Part shown: positions 34,400 to 46,551 of the stretch, in pieces
Numbering within the stretch: position 1 is the first letter of the stretch
Layout of the letters: every line of letters begins with the position of its first letter
Notes under the pieces: generated by a model
What the model was told of the DNA's origin: nothing
Seen by the model: the letters and a program-made list of their open reading frames with translations, nothing else
Databases searched by the model: none
Origin: Fomitopsis serialis
Taxonomy: Eukaryota; Basidiomycota; Agaricomycetes; Polyporales; Fomitopsidaceae
Direction of reading: 5' to 3'
Length of the DNA stretch: 64,000 bases
Assembly: GCF_022376445.1 (NCBI RefSeq)
Contig: NW_025955040.1
Coordinates: 1 to 64,000, forward strand
Made by a program: the position numbers and the translations under genes

Positions 34400-34895
34400 C
34401 GTGATCAGCTCCTGCATGATCTTCACTGCTCTCTTAAACTTTGTTTGCCTTGTCCTCCGCCGTCGCCTGCACCGTGCTTGTCCCAGTCCCACATCCAGCG
34501 GGCCCGCCGTTCATCCACATAAGGTCGTCGCTCCCGAAAGCGATGCTCGTGTCCAGCCCGTAAATGTCCTCGCTCCCCGGCGGCTGCTCCGTCGGGATCG
34601 ATTTGAGGATATCGTACAGCTCGCCGACGAGCGTCGTCGCCCCTGTGCTGACAGCGTCTTGCGCTCCTCGTCGCCCAGGGAGGGTGTCCCGTCGGGACGC
34701 ACGGCGGCGGTGATGTTCCAGCTGGGCTGCGAGGGTGTTCTGGTGATCGTGTAGATCGCGCTCGGGGTGGGAGGGGCGATGCCTCCGGTGATCCCTATAG
34801 GTAGCGTAGATGTGTGAGTCGATGTCTGCTCGTATGATCAAGACAAGCTGTGGCTGACCGTGTTGCAGGCGGAGCGAGAACTCGGTCGGGGCCAT
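34400..34895 (-). pseudogene. Small conserved protein, frameshifted
   Basis: Begins MAPTEFSLRL, then after a 70-odd-nt intron ending CTATAG reads GITGGIAPPTPSAIYTITRT, PSQPSWNITAAVRPDGTPSL, GDEERKTLSA. A shift near 34,645 is needed to continue GATTLVGELYDILKSIP, PPGSEDIYGLDTSIAFGSDD, and a second near 34,440 to end KFKRAVKIMQELITKAP. The consistent composition across three frames shows a formerly intact gene of roughly 160 residues. I do not recognise the function. Confidence 0.55.
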
Positions 34896-35449
34896 GGTGA
34901 TTTCGTCGGGACACTGGGCGTGTAGGGACTACGAACGGAGGGTTGACTGTGGGTATGGGTGAAGGCGCGATTGGTACGGTGCGATCGTTATCCGCAGCTT
35001 ATAATGCGCGTTGTGAGCCTCCGGATACGTGCCACTCGGCCAGACGCGCTCATGCGCGGTTGTGGCGGAAGCGCCACTGCGCTCCTGATTGGGCTTGTCA
35101 CGTCATTACTAGGCACGCTAGCTCGAGGCCAAGTGCTCAAACCAGCGTAACTTACCAGTAACAGTAAGTACTCGACCATAATAAATTTGAAGGTGTATGT
35201 GGGGGATAGTACTGACCTTGAAGTTGTCGTATGTGTGTAGCCGTGTGAAGACTGGCTGGCCCGCCGTCACGGTGGCACTGACCTGCCAAGTATTGAAGCA
35301 AGGTACGTACTAGACCTAGTGAAGCATCTACTCAAGTTGTCAGGGAGCGGTCACAGCTAAAATTGCTGTACGACACCGTGTAAATTGACTCCTCTCACGT
35401 CTGTAGAGCTCTTCGGTAACCCTCGATTAAGGCGCTCGTCACGTCTGTA

Positions 35450-35790
35450 TTTTGAGCCAACGAAAACCAAACTCAATGACCGGTATGTCTGAGGATTGGG
35501 CCAGGGTCGCCAGAAGAGCTAAGAGGTGAGTCGGTATGCGGCTTCTGCTTTAGTATTGCCATGATTACGGTCACCTACCCCCTACGACACAGTAGAGCGG
35601 CGGTACAATGAGACTACCGCATTTGGTCTACCGCCGACTTACGTCGGCGCAACCTGACCTCCCTGCAGACGAGTGCGAGATGGGGTCGCACGAAAGCTGT
35701 GTACATTACTTCGCCCTTCTCGAACACGTACTAGGAGCTACAATTACACAGTCAAATTTGAACGTCGCCCCAACACCAGATACAAGACCT
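35450..35790 (+). other. Possible short exons downstream of the GST gene
   Basis: An ATG-led piece MTGMSEDWARVARRAKR ends at GTGAGT near 35,526; after ACACAG the sequence ERRYNETTAFGLPPTYVGA follows. The two look like one gene running convergent to the GST, but the phases do not join cleanly. Confidence 0.3.
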
Positions 35791-36629
35791 TCAGCAGCTC
35801 GTGTCGGCCCACTTGTCGAAGAAAGCCAAGTAACGCCTCCAGCGGCCTCCGTCAAAGCTCTCAATGCGCTTCCAATCCTCACTGCCCAGCATGATGCGCA
35901 ACCAGATCAACACCCCAGCGACATACGTGTCGGCATGGGTGACCTTGCCGTCGTCGCCGCCAGGGCCCCCGCCGCTCAGCAACAGCCTTCCATCGCCAGC
36001 CGCGACAAACCACGACGCAACGACGCTGAACGCCTTCTCCGCGACCACCCACTGCTCCGCGCGCTTCTCGGACCCGGGCGGGCTGAGCTCCAGCTTGCAC
36101 CCCAGCGACTTCTCGCGCGTCTCGAAGAAGTACTCCGCGCTCCGCGGGCTCAGCGCCGTCGCGATGGCGTGCAGCATCAGCGGCATGAGCTTCTGGTGCA
36201 GCTCCGTGGCGAACGCCTGCACGAAGCCCGCCTGGAGGGCGCGCGTGTCCGCGGGGAGGAGCGCGGGCGTGGCGGGGTAGGTCTCGTCGAGGTAGCGCGC
36301 GATCCTGGCGGACTCCGTGACCGCGGTGCGCGTGCGCGGGTCGTAGATCACGGGGAGCGTGTACGGCCACGGCGCGACGGACGGCGGGTTCGGCTCGACT
36401 CCGAGGGCGGTGAGGACGGACGCGATGTCCGGGTACTCGACGAATTGCGTGCGGTACGGGAGGCCCTTGTAGTTGAGGGCGAACCTGGGTTGTGGAGGTC
36501 TAAGTGAGTAAACGCAGTTAAACGGGAAGATGCGCACCTCGTCTTCCAGCTGTTGGGCGACCAGGCGGTGCCGGGCACGGTCCCGGGGATGTCGTAAAAG
36601 ATGATACGGTCGGTGTCGGGAAGCGTCAT
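35791..36629 (-). CDS. Glutathione S-transferase, fungal FuA-like
   Basis: Two exons, 36,538-36,629 and 35,791-36,484, with a 53-nt intron, give 261 aa. GSTs conjugate glutathione to electrophiles; FuA-type enzymes are expanded in wood-decay basidiomycetes and linked to lignin- and extractive-derived compounds. The N-terminal thioredoxin-like domain shows IIFYDIPGTVPGTAWSPNSW, FALNYKGLPYRTQFVEYPDI, the cis-Pro segment TLPVIYDP and glutathione-contacting TESARIARYLDETYP. The helical C-terminal domain ends DTYVAGVLIWLRIMLG, FDGGRWRRYLAFFDKW. No stop or frameshift; start context is the first ATG. It is one of the few clearly intact genes here. The exact subclass rests on memory of the consensus. 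Confidence 0.88.
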
Positions 36630-37750
36630 TGCGTTGGGTTGCAACGAGTTATGCGACGGTGGATGCGACGGTGTATTTACAGACACTGCTGAAGCACTGG
36701 AATGCCGGCAGCTGCTGTTGGCGCGAGACCTTAAATGAGTGCGCCAGGACCAGCCCAGTCGCTCTGGCTCACTCAGCGCTGTCTGCAAAACGCTCTGTCA
36801 GCGAATGTTCTTCAACAGACCCCGTAGCACATCATGGACAGATGAGTCACTGTCCATGCTTCGTGCTCAGAACGATCGTGCTACATTGAAAGCAGGATGC
36901 CAGTACCAGGGAGCTGCGACATTTAGTGTCAATGAGTTGCACAGTTGTTCTGAGGGATACGGACCTTTCTTTTAAAGCCCGAACTCAAGAACCAGAGTGT
37001 CAGGCAAGGATACGGGGGGCAAAAGGATGGATTTCTGGTGCGCTATGTGCGGTTGTCCGATGCAAAGTCCAACTGGGGCTGGGCGTTTCGCGCGACGCGC
37101 TTGCGTCAGGTGATGGCGTTGGATCACCAGCGTTCGACTATCCTGACTGACTGACTGACGCAATACTCGCGATACGCGCTTGGTAACAACCGCTGGGGTG
37201 ACTAAATGGAATACCCTCCTCCTCCTCCTCCTCCTCCTCCTCTATAGACTATCCATGCCAATATTAGCAAGACGGAAGGAAGAAAGAGGTTTTCGAGCGT
37301 GAGGGAACTGGCCAGCGCGGAGAGGGGATAAGCGCCCTCCCGTATATCATGTATGTACGATGTCTCGACGGCTGAGGAAAGAGTATAGCTCCCTCCTCCG
37401 AGATCAGTCACGGCGGAGGAAATTGCAGTGAAGTGAGCTGTCTCCAAGCTGTCCCTGAACTTAAGGCTCAGAAGTCCTCGCCCGAAATGTGTACTGCAAG
37501 TTTGGTACACTCATCTGTGGACCTGAACAGAGCCGCTCCTAGGTTCCTCGCACCTTCTACCCCACACCAGTGTTCGCAAACAGGTCCAAGACTCTGCTGT
37601 CATTCCGTGTCTTCGGTGGCCTGATCCTGCGCACGAGCAATGACAGTGTATGAACAGTCTCACATGTACCATCAGCACAGAGATCGCGATGCAAGGCCGG
37701 GACGCAATCGTGCGCACTGTCTTACGTCGTGAGACGGGCATCCCAGGTAG
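36630..37750. other. Intergenic, microsatellite only
   Basis: Lies between the GST start and the recyclin stop codon. No coding signal; contains the (CTC)n run at 37,215-37,242. Confidence 0.5.
37215..37242. repeat. (CTC)n microsatellite
   Basis: About nine uninterrupted CTC units. Confidence 0.9.
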
Positions 37751-40700
37751 TCAGCAGATCATGCAGTCCTCTTTAAAACTGAGGTTGTACATGGCTTTAT
37801 CAACCGTCTTCTCCATCTTTTGCCAGTCCGCCCGTCGCTGAATGAACTCGTATACGTCCTATGTCATGAATGTGAGTCACTAACAACTAACAAACCGATC
37901 TCGAGTGAAATCTACGTACCTCCGGTTTGTACGCGCCCCCGTAGCGCGTCACATCGCGGACAATCTGGGCCAAGTCTTTCGCATCCTCGACCACGTAGAC
38001 GTGCCCGAGCATCTTGAGGTACGAAACCTCAGCTGCGATGCTGCTGGCCTACACCGGGATCAGTACAGACTACGTGCCTGTCTCTTTACATCATACCTTC
38101 AATGACGAGATGAATGTATGATACGCATTCAAGTCAGCGATGACCTGGAATCCACCGTTGAGCGATATGATCTGCCGCTTCAAATGCTTCTGGAGGATGC
38201 TGCAACCATGCGGGCCCGGATTAGAACTCTGCCTCGATCGGGTGGCAGAGCAACGACTCACGCAATCAAGCGAATACCGATCTCCTGGTAGAAGACCTCG
38301 AGCACTTCCTTGCTCGTGCTCCCCTTAAGCAGCTGGCAATGCATCTTCAGGCACTGGATCGCCTCGACGCAGCCCTTCGACGGTCCCAGCTCGAGTGGAG
38401 AACCCTCTTGCGGGTAGTATGCGCGGGGGCCGGTGAGCTTCATGATAATGTGCTCCACCTACGCGAACCGTCGATGAGTCAAATGCCGCAAGAGTCATCC
38501 CGGTAGACAACATCATACTTGGTTCATTAGTGCATCAGTGCCAGCGTTGAGCCCGGCAGCGACGCAATCATCGAGCACATCTTCAAAGCGCTTCTTCTCA
38601 CGTACCACGGCGTTCAGGAAGTCGGTACGGTCAATGTGGGGTGCCTATACCGCGTGCTCAGCCCCGACAATGCTCGAAATGTGAACACGACGAACTCACC
38701 AATTCCTTGTCGAAGTACACCTGGACCATACTCTGGATGGTGTCGCCCACATGCACCAGCTCGAAGAACTGGAGTAGGGGCGCGACACTCCTCGTCTCTT
38801 CGTGCTCCGCCGGCTGGTATGTCCTCATCTGCTGCGTCGCTCTGTTCAGACGAGTCAGCATCTCGCACATTTCTCCATCACGCGTCGACGAGGTACACAC
38901 GTATCAAACCCGGGCTTGACGTGCCGCTCGCCGATTGGAGGAGGAGTACGAAAATCTCCTCGATCGTGTCCCGTACTCGGTGGCCGTACTGCCCCGGGTA
39001 TCCCGAGAACGTCTCCGCTCGCTTGAGAGACTCGCGATCGGCGTGGATGAGCTCGAGGGCGATGTCGAGCGAGAGCAAAAGATCAAATTTGTCGAAGGCG
39101 GCGCGGGTAGCGGAGTGGACGTACGCGTAGAAGTCGAGGTTGAGGAAGACGTCGTCTTGGAGAGGATGGACGGTGTAAGCTGGGAGTGGGCGGTCGTACT
39201 CGACGACACGGACCCTAGTGTATATGTCAATACCCAAGCAAGCACTTACAGGCGTACACTCACATCTATCTGTCTTCTCATTCTCGATCTCCATATCCTT
39301 CTCATTTGCGAACTCATCTCCGTCCTCACCCCCCGCATCCCCGTCCGCATCCTCGTCCACATCCCCGATCTCGAACAACGTGCTCCCGTCTTTGCCCTTC
39401 TCGAAGTCTTGTGTATACCAGTTCTTCTTATAGTCCACACTCCCTCCCCGAGACTGCCGCCAAGAGCCGAGCTTCGAGAACCTCTTCCCAATCCCTCCTA
39501 CACCACTGCCTCCCCCAACACTGTCCGCGTCACCCGCCGCGCTCGCAAGCCACTTCTGCGGGTTCAGCATCGAGATGCCCTGGACAGCCGCGGAGCCGCC
39601 CGCCGCGACGGCCTTGCCGACGGTAGCCGCTGTGCGCGGGACAATCGTCACGGGCAGGAGGAGTACATCCGTGAAGGACGCGAGCACGTTGCGCTTCACC
39701 TGCGCAGGGTTTGACGACCCGATGAATCGCACCTGCGTGTGTTCTGCAGTCGTCTGCTGCCCGGGGATGGCTGGCCCGGATGGCTGGAGGAACTGAGAGC
39801 GGGATAAGAGCCAAGGCAGGGTAATGTATAAGAGAGCGTACCTGCACTTCCCAGGCCCGACACGTTCGCTCGAAGCATGCTTTGACGAATTCAATCTCCT
39901 CGTCGAGATACTCGTCCATGTTCGGCTCGAACATCCGATACCTGCGTCCGAATATTAGACCTGCGCCGCGGAGGGAAAGCTGCGAACATGTACTAACGCG
40001 ACGTCCTCCGCTTGGGCTTTCGTGACCAGCGAGTCGCTCCGCTCGGACGCGACCTCGAAAATGGCGTCGGTCATCCGCCACGCCTCCCTGAACGACGCGG
40101 CACATGCCTTGAGAAACGTCTCGTTGCTGAGCTCGCGCGCGCGGGTCAAGAGCGGCGCGACGTACTCGCCTACCTAACACCACCACTTCAATACAGAGAC
40201 GTTAGGAATCGTCACTGTAGACTCACCACGTCCCCCGCTAGCCGATTCGCAAACGCGAGTGGCACGCCTGTCGCGGGCGGGAATACGCGAACCGCTCTCG
40301 CACCGTGCTCCCGGAGCGCCGCGAGGATCTCGCCCATGAACGCGTCCATCGCGTCAAAATCGAGTTGCCCGTCCTCCGCGAAGTTGTCCAGCGGGTGCCA
40401 CTTCGCCTGCTCATAGAAAATCTCCCGCTTCTCGATCCACACCGTGCCCAGCTCCCAGCGCACCTCACTGCTCCCTCTGTCTGTCTCCCCAAAGCCAACG
40501 CTCCTCCCCTCGCCACCACTTCGATCCAACACTTCCCAGCTCGCCTCGGCCGCCTCGCGCATCCCGGCTTCGTCTGCTCGTCCATCCGCGACGTCGAATG
40601 CAGTAAGCAGGGCGTCTTCAAACCGGTCCGTCGCGGCTCGTAGCGCAGCCGAAAGCGCTGACCACGAACGCAGTGGTTTTACGCGTGGAGAAAGGAATAG

Positions 40701-41609
40701 CGCTAGAAGGCGTAGCGTATGTGCCTGTTGCAGCGGTGTCTGGAACGGCGAAGGCGAGGGTGCGGAGGTTGGAGGAAACAGGGTGGAGAGGACAGTATGT
40801 GGGGGTGCGTAGAGCGCGGGGACGAGTGGTTTGAGGAGGGTGTGTACGCGGATGTACTGCGCGCGATAGGTCGGTTTCGGCGGCGGCCCTGGTGACGTTG
40901 GTGTCGCGAATGTAGGGAAGGCAGAGCCCGGACGAGGCGTACCAACGGTTGAGAATGCACCTAGAAAAGACTGAGGGATATGTCCCCGACAGGAGAATGC
41001 ACTACTCACTGACGAAGTCACCCATCTCATCCGCAGGCGCATTCAACACCGCCGAGCCCTCTCCGCCGGACGCGAAGTCGCCAAAGTCGTCGTCGCCGAT
41101 GTCGACCGTCAGCGTCGGGGGCGCGCCGCCCTTGCTCACCCCGTTGCGCTCTCTCTCCCGCTCCTCCAGCACGCCCAGCACCTCGTGTAGGTGACCCTTC
41201 CCTTTCCTGCCTGTGTCCGTACTCGCGCGCCCACCTGCACCCGCACGCTTCCCGTAACCCTGCACGTCGTCCCCCAGCCCGTCGTCCAGCCCGAACAGCC
41301 GCCATCTCGCCTCCCACACACGCTCGTCGCGCACGAGCGCGCCGGTCGCTCGGCATGCCTGCGCGTACGCGGGCAGGTCGGGCACGGCGAGGTGCGTGAG
41401 CACGACGATGTGCAGGTCGGCGGGAAGCCGGCCGATCCGTTCGAACGGCGCGGGCCCTCGCTGGCGGGCGTGCGCATTGGCGAAAGGCGAGCTGGAGGGT
41501 GCTGCAGGGCGCGGTGTTAGAGGCGAAAAGCGCGAAAGGCGGTTCTTGGACGAAGCCGATGGAGGCGAGGCAGCAGGAGAGTTGTAGAGTCGGACGGGCT
41601 CGAGGGTCG
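37751..41609 (-). CDS. RCY1: Recyclin-1 (F-box/Sec10 domain protein)
   Basis: Rcy1 is an SCF F-box protein that acts in endosome-to-Golgi recycling and has a Sec10 exocyst-like domain. Exons include about 41,609-41,010, 40,960-40,227, 40,173-39,998, 39,941-39,842, 39,792 to about 39,250, several more, and 37,858-37,751, with 50-85 nt introns. The N-terminus reads DKFTTLEPVRLYNSP, then the F-box RIGRLPADLHIVVLTHLAVP. Sec10-like segments include EYVAPLLTRARELSNETFLK, DEYLDEEIEFVKACFERT, LLLSLDIALELIHADRESLK, APLLQFFELVHVGDTIQSMV and LKMLGHVYVVEDAKDLAQIV. It ends KEDCMIC, a CaaX-like tail as reported for yeast Rcy1, implying possible prenylation. No internal stop was found. The expected initiator before DKF reads AGG instead of ATG and the frame has no other ATG before an upstream stop, so the start is lost, mis-sequenced or supplied by an unseen exon. 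Confidence 0.85.
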
Positions 41610-41717
41610 TGAATTTGTCCCTGCTGATGTCTTGTATACGCGCATGATGGTTGTCTTATGGCCGGACAAGATGGCAGATATAAGGAGCAGAGTTATCGAG
41701 CAAGTCAGACGAGAAGA

Positions 41718-41740
41718 AGGAGGAGGAGGAGGAGGAGGAG
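41718..41740. repeat. (AGG)n microsatellite
   Basis: About seven to eight AGG units upstream of the recyclin gene. Confidence 0.85.
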
Positions 41741-43900
41741 TAATTGACGGACGCGGGCTCGCGACCGAACGCGCTTCTACTGCGCGATGCTGTTATATTC
41801 CGGCTACCTTCGGATACATATGCATGTATGTACTTAAGTACTGCGCATGTACCGCAGAAACCTTACCATGTACTTTCGCAGAATGGTAGGCGATCAGGTG
41901 CGACGGTGAACGTACTCAAGACTGTGATGATGGTAAGTATTTTACCACGAAAACGTCACTCATACGACATGCTCATCGCATCTCTCCTCGATGCAACTCA
42001 TGACCACGACCCACAGACTGCCAACGTCGGTGACTCGTTCGCAGTACCACAGCCGCGGCATCGAGCCTTCTGTGTGAGAGTTCATGTCTCCCCTTAATGT
42101 ACGTGTACATGAATCCAACTCTGACGTCGTCATGTTTTGTTCCGTGCTCCGCGACTACCTTTAATACCGCCCGTTCAGCATGTCGGCCCATGTGTTGCTT
42201 CCAAGCTGCTTGTATTATCAACGCTGTCCTAACGCTCGTTCGAATTGGCCTTTTGCCGTATCAGAAGCCCCACTGCTCGTCCGAGCCTCGAATTGTCTGT
42301 TGCAGGTCAGGTCGGAAGTCCAACGAAGTGCTGCATACTGTATAGCAGCACTTTGGGCGCGGGCGGGTGGATAGTTTCACTCGGTCGTAGTCATCACAAT
42401 GGATGCGACAGTTGACTAACAATCTCACCCCTTCGACCAATCCGCACCGCTTCAACTGCCCGTTCAATCACAAAGAAGGGCCTTGGAATCGGACGCGGTA
42501 CGATCCAACTTGCGGTGCACAACCACATGATCCTCAGCACGATGACGATACTTCTTCTATGCTTTTGTCACAGTCCGGCGCGGCGAGTCGAGTAGGATCC
42601 GACTTCTGGCCTCGTGTAGGACACGTCGTTTGGCCCCTTCGGCGTTTGTGATTGATGATGACGGACTCCAGACCCCAGCGAATAGCGAAGGCCTCTTATC
42701 ATGGCGACTCGCAGCGCGGAGAGCATGATGTTCGGCGCTCCGAACGAAGGACAGTGGTCGATCAGAGTGAACGGGCGTGCCGGCGTATTTGGGCGCGTTC
42801 CAGCAGAGGTGTGTCGCCAGACATCCCGGTGGCCCATCTGTCTCATCTCCTTCCGTCTATGCGCAGGCCGACGAGTGAGACGTCATCCGCCGCCATTCAG
42901 GTCTGTGTCGTGCTTCGATGAGTTCTATCTGGCGGAACGCTCGCCGGGCCGACGAATCATCGACCCAGTTGTGGAAGGTGCGATGCCCTATGTATTTCTC
43001 TGTACTGACAACATAACAAACCCGTTGCCCCCGGACTGCGAGTGATGAAGACACGGTTGCGGTTGCGACCCATTCGGCAAAATGAGGCTGTTCGAAGACG
43101 GCGTGTACGCGGGGGCATTGTGCGGAGACGCCGTTCTCCTTGGGTCGTGCAAGTCCTCATCTCCCGTCTCCTGTGTCCTGCGCCCTGCGATCCCCAGCGA
43201 CTACCGCGACATTGCCTGCCTTCGCCCTCTCTCGCGCTGGTTGTCAGGACCGCTGCTGGTGTTGTTATCGACCTACCGAAGTACGTGAGAAGCAGTGTTG
43301 TTGAGACATTGTAGATTGACGTATATCCGCGTTCAGGGACTGTCCGTAGAGATCCATAGCTAACTCGCTGCACACCGTTGGACGGTCTTCACCCGATCGC
43401 GGTAGCCAGGAGGTGCGCTTTATTCCTTGATATGTCTTAGCTCTGCGATTTGACTTGATACCAGTAAATATCCTTCGACTTGCGCGAATAATGTTTGATG
43501 AACCCGAAGAGATCGAGATTCACTTCACGCCCGCTGTCTATACAAGGTACGGTCCTGTTCGCGTCAATCATTGCATTGCTCATGCCCTCCCAGTAATGCA
43601 TCTCCCACTATGCCGCACGAGATCATCAGCGTTCGTGAAAACGCCGAAGAGCCGTATGCACACATTTCCTCTACGTGTGTCCGGATGCCTTCTCTCGGCG
43701 GTCGAGCACCTCTTTATCTCACAGCTAGACTGGATTACGCCGGTCGCGGAGACGCAGCAGTTGTATGCGGCTAGTGGGATACAACGCACCGTCAGCGGCA
43801 CCGTCAGCGCGTCCTTGAGTGGGACACAGTGATACTCACAGCTCAGTATGTAGATGAGGGTCGTGTCGGTGTCCAAGATACCCGCCTCGTTGGGACAAAA
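41741..43900. other. No confident gene; scattered exon-like ORFs
   Basis: Plus-strand pieces look coding: 42,701-42,810 (MATRSAESMMFGAPNEGQWS), 42,915-43,045 (AERSPGRRIIDPVVEGAMPY, VFLCTDNITNPLPPDCE, stop) and 43,455-43,550 (LRLARIMFDEPEEIEIHFTP). They cannot be joined into a known protein. Confidence 0.35.
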
Positions 43901-44249
43901 AGAGCATCTCGGGGCCGTACGAGATGGTCTGGGTGATGCCGACGTAGTGTCCGGCCGGCTCCATCGACGGTGGGTGCACTCAGGAGGTGCACAGCGAAAC
44001 AGGGCGCGCCGGCCTATCGCAGACTACTGGCTGCGAGTGCACCATAGGGTACGCAGTCGAGGGTAGTGGGTACTACGACTCACCTGTGGTTTGGACGAAA
44101 GGGCGCACCGGCCGAGAAATAGCGAAGCAGTCAGGCGTGGCAGGGTGAACGCGAACGTGTGCGGAAGACGACAGTGGTAGATGAAGCTTTGAAAGGCAGG
44201 TTCAGATCTTCAGACGGGGTTGCGGAGCACAGTGGCGCAGTGGCGCCGA

Positions 44250-44480
44250 AATAAGCGCCTGTCAGTAGTCCTCCCTCCGAAACTCAAGTCATTTATCCTC
44301 GTTGAGTTGTCACGCCCACCAGCAGGACCACTTCAGGGAGGGATATACTGGTAAAATTGTACCTCACAAAACTCTCAAATTAGCAGAGGTCGCCCAATTG
44401 CCCGAGAAAATCCATTGGCCAGGGCCAACATCGCCCTCGGCCGCGGCGTGTTCACCTCGACTCAGGCTCTACGATTGTCT
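44250..44480 (+). repeat. Dispersed repeat family copy
   Basis: Shares with 48,540-48,770 the ordered blocks tttatcctcgttga, cacgcccaccagc, attgtacct, gagaaaatccattggccag and cggccgcggcgtgttc. Similarity also extends left into about 43,990-44,250 against 48,270-48,540, more weakly. Confidence 0.75.
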
Positions 44481-44484
44481 ACTC

Positions 44485-45283
44485 CTACTGCTACAACCTT
44501 GTCTATTTATCTACTAACTCTACCCATCCGACCGAACTTGCCTGCCATCTCCGCGAGATGATGCGCTTCCGCGTCCCTCGAGGCGTCGGACACAGCCCTG
44601 CGATCGCATACACTCGCGGGCGGCCACGTCGACTCTGCTGACAGGCTCCACAGACATCCGGGACATGGGCAGACGGGTGTGATCATCTTGGTGGGTCCCA
44701 ACTGGGTGAGACACTAGGAGGTCGAGGATACGACGGGCGCCATGAGGACACAGACCCTCTGCGTCGAGAACCTGCGGCGGCTGAGGGATGGCGAGGAGGT
44801 CTGGAATCGGGTTGACATCAAGAGGGGATATTAAATGCAAGATGTGTTGTGCATGTCGCATGCTTTCACGGCAAGAGGTAGAGATGACATAGATCTAGAA
44901 CAAGCATGCTGGGATAGAATCCCGCTCTGTATGGCAGAAACTTGAGGTACTTACCTTGCGACATCACTAGGCATGCGACAAACCATGTTGACTTCACACC
45001 AAAGTACGCGAAGCACCAAAGGAATCGCTATCCCAGAAGTCAGGTCGTTAAGAAATGTAAAGTACGGCTATGCGCGGCTATGGATACAAGTGAACTGCAA
45101 TGATGTTAGAGCTACACCAGAGCGTCAAGTCAAACAAATGCCCGCATCGTCGTGCAACGACGGGGTTGACTGAAAATGTGTTGTCCGGTTCGTGAGTTGA
45201 GCGTCAAGCTCTTCATTGGACCGTGAAGCTAGTGGCGCACCTGGTCAGCGCGTGCTGCCCGACATAGGATCGCGAAGGACTCA
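44485..45283. other. No recognisable gene
   Basis: A minus-strand frame (44,520-44,861) starts with ATG and is Pro/Arg-rich, with no domain. The rest is AT-richer and empty. Confidence 0.35.
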
Positions 45284-46543
45284 CTAGACCATGTCATCGA
45301 GCGAACCGTGCTGTGCGACCGCTACGAGCACCGCCTGGTGGTTCGCCGCGGCGTTGATGCTCGCCATCCTGTACGTGCCCTTCCAAAGGCCCGTCGTCGA
45401 CAGCTGCCCGTTCTCCGCGACCGCGTTCAGGCCCGAGAAGAACGCGAACTTGGTCGGATCCGTCGGGTCCGTCTGGTTCATGCTCGTGATCGCCTCATGG
45501 ATGAGGCCCGTGCTGGCGTTCACCTGCTGCGACGCGGCGAAGTAGTTCGTGTTGGGGTTCACGGACCAGCCCGTCTCGAGGTTGCGGATGGCGAGGACGA
45601 CGGTGAAGTTCGTGTTCGCGAGGACAGACCCGAGGTTGGGCGGGTAGACGAACTTGGCGGAGGGCATCGCGGTCGTGGCGGCGATGGCACCCATCGGCGC
45701 GGCGTTGCACGAGCCCGCCTTGACCTGGGTTCCGTTCGTGAGCGGGAGGTTGACGGTGGAGCAGTAGTTGATGAAGTTATTGGAGGAGGTGATGGAGGCG
45801 ATTTCGCCGGACTCGGAGCTGAACCTGGGGCGTCGCAATTAGGGAGGGCACACTGTCGCTCAAAAAGCGCAGTTAGTCGTTCGTGCCGTCATCCTCGAAC
45901 CCGGTGTTGATCAGCGAGTCGAGGAGCGTGAGCGAGGACTGGGCGGCGGTGTCATTTCCGCTGCCCGTAGCAGTGCTACTCGGCGCAGCCAACACGGACA
46001 CGCTGGTCGCAGCACCTCCGGTAGCACTCGCTGCGACAGAGGACGTCGCAGAAGACGTCGAGTTCGAAGATGACGAAGCCCCGGTAGCAGCAATGCGTTG
46101 TTGAAGATCATTCTGTGTCGTGCAGGTGATGCTCGTGCCCTGCGAGTTGACGAGCGGGAGCGCGGCGCAGCTACACGGGTTGGTCAATATCCCTGACTGC
46201 AGCGAAGATAGAGATAGAACACAACGTACATCAATCCGGTTCCGCACGACTGGAGCACGTACATTTGCCGGCAAGGCATTGCGTGAAGGAGTTGTTGACG
46301 CATGCCATGTCAGTGCCAGTTGTGCAGGATGAGTCAGCCGTCAGGCTCGCAAACTGCGCGCTGAAAGGGGGCCACATTGTCAGGCCTCGTATGCAGGATG
46401 ACGCATGTGATCGTCACACACTTTTGAGCCATCGCTTGCTGGCCATTCTGCAACGCGAAACCGCTGTCTCGGGACAGTATGTGGCGAGGCAGCGCCATGG
46501 TGGCGGTGGCCAGAGACAAAGCCAGAGCAGCAGAGAACTTCAT
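45284..46543 (-). CDS. Secreted protein, conserved in Agaricomycetes
   Basis: Four exons: 46,422-46,543, 46,230-46,360, 45,901-46,170 and 45,284-45,824. The N-terminus MKFSAALALSLATATMALPR is a signal peptide. Next come NGQQAMAQNAQFASLTADSS with paired cysteines, then CAALPLVNSQGTSITC, a Ser/Thr/Ala-rich linker and a C-terminal domain with ESGEIASITSSNNFINYC, NAAPMGAIAATTAMPSAKFV and NHQAVLVAVAQHGSLDDMV. This two-part layout is that of an extracellular protein common in wood-decay fungi; no reaction is known to me. In exon 2 the frame MYVLQSCGTGL after AGK (about 46,264) needs one extra base, so there is either a one-base deletion or a sequencing slip. The last intron uses the donor GTTCGA. 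Confidence 0.72.
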
Positions 46544-46551
46544 TTTTCAGT

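Noticed and set aside
35608..36507. 299-aa plus-strand ORF
   Set aside because: It is antisense to the well-supported GST gene and is Arg-rich, as expected for a shadow frame.
38935..39714. 259-aa plus-strand ORF
   Set aside because: Antisense to recyclin-1 exons.
45308..45910. 200-aa plus-strand ORF
   Set aside because: Antisense to the secreted-protein gene; Arg/Val-rich shadow.
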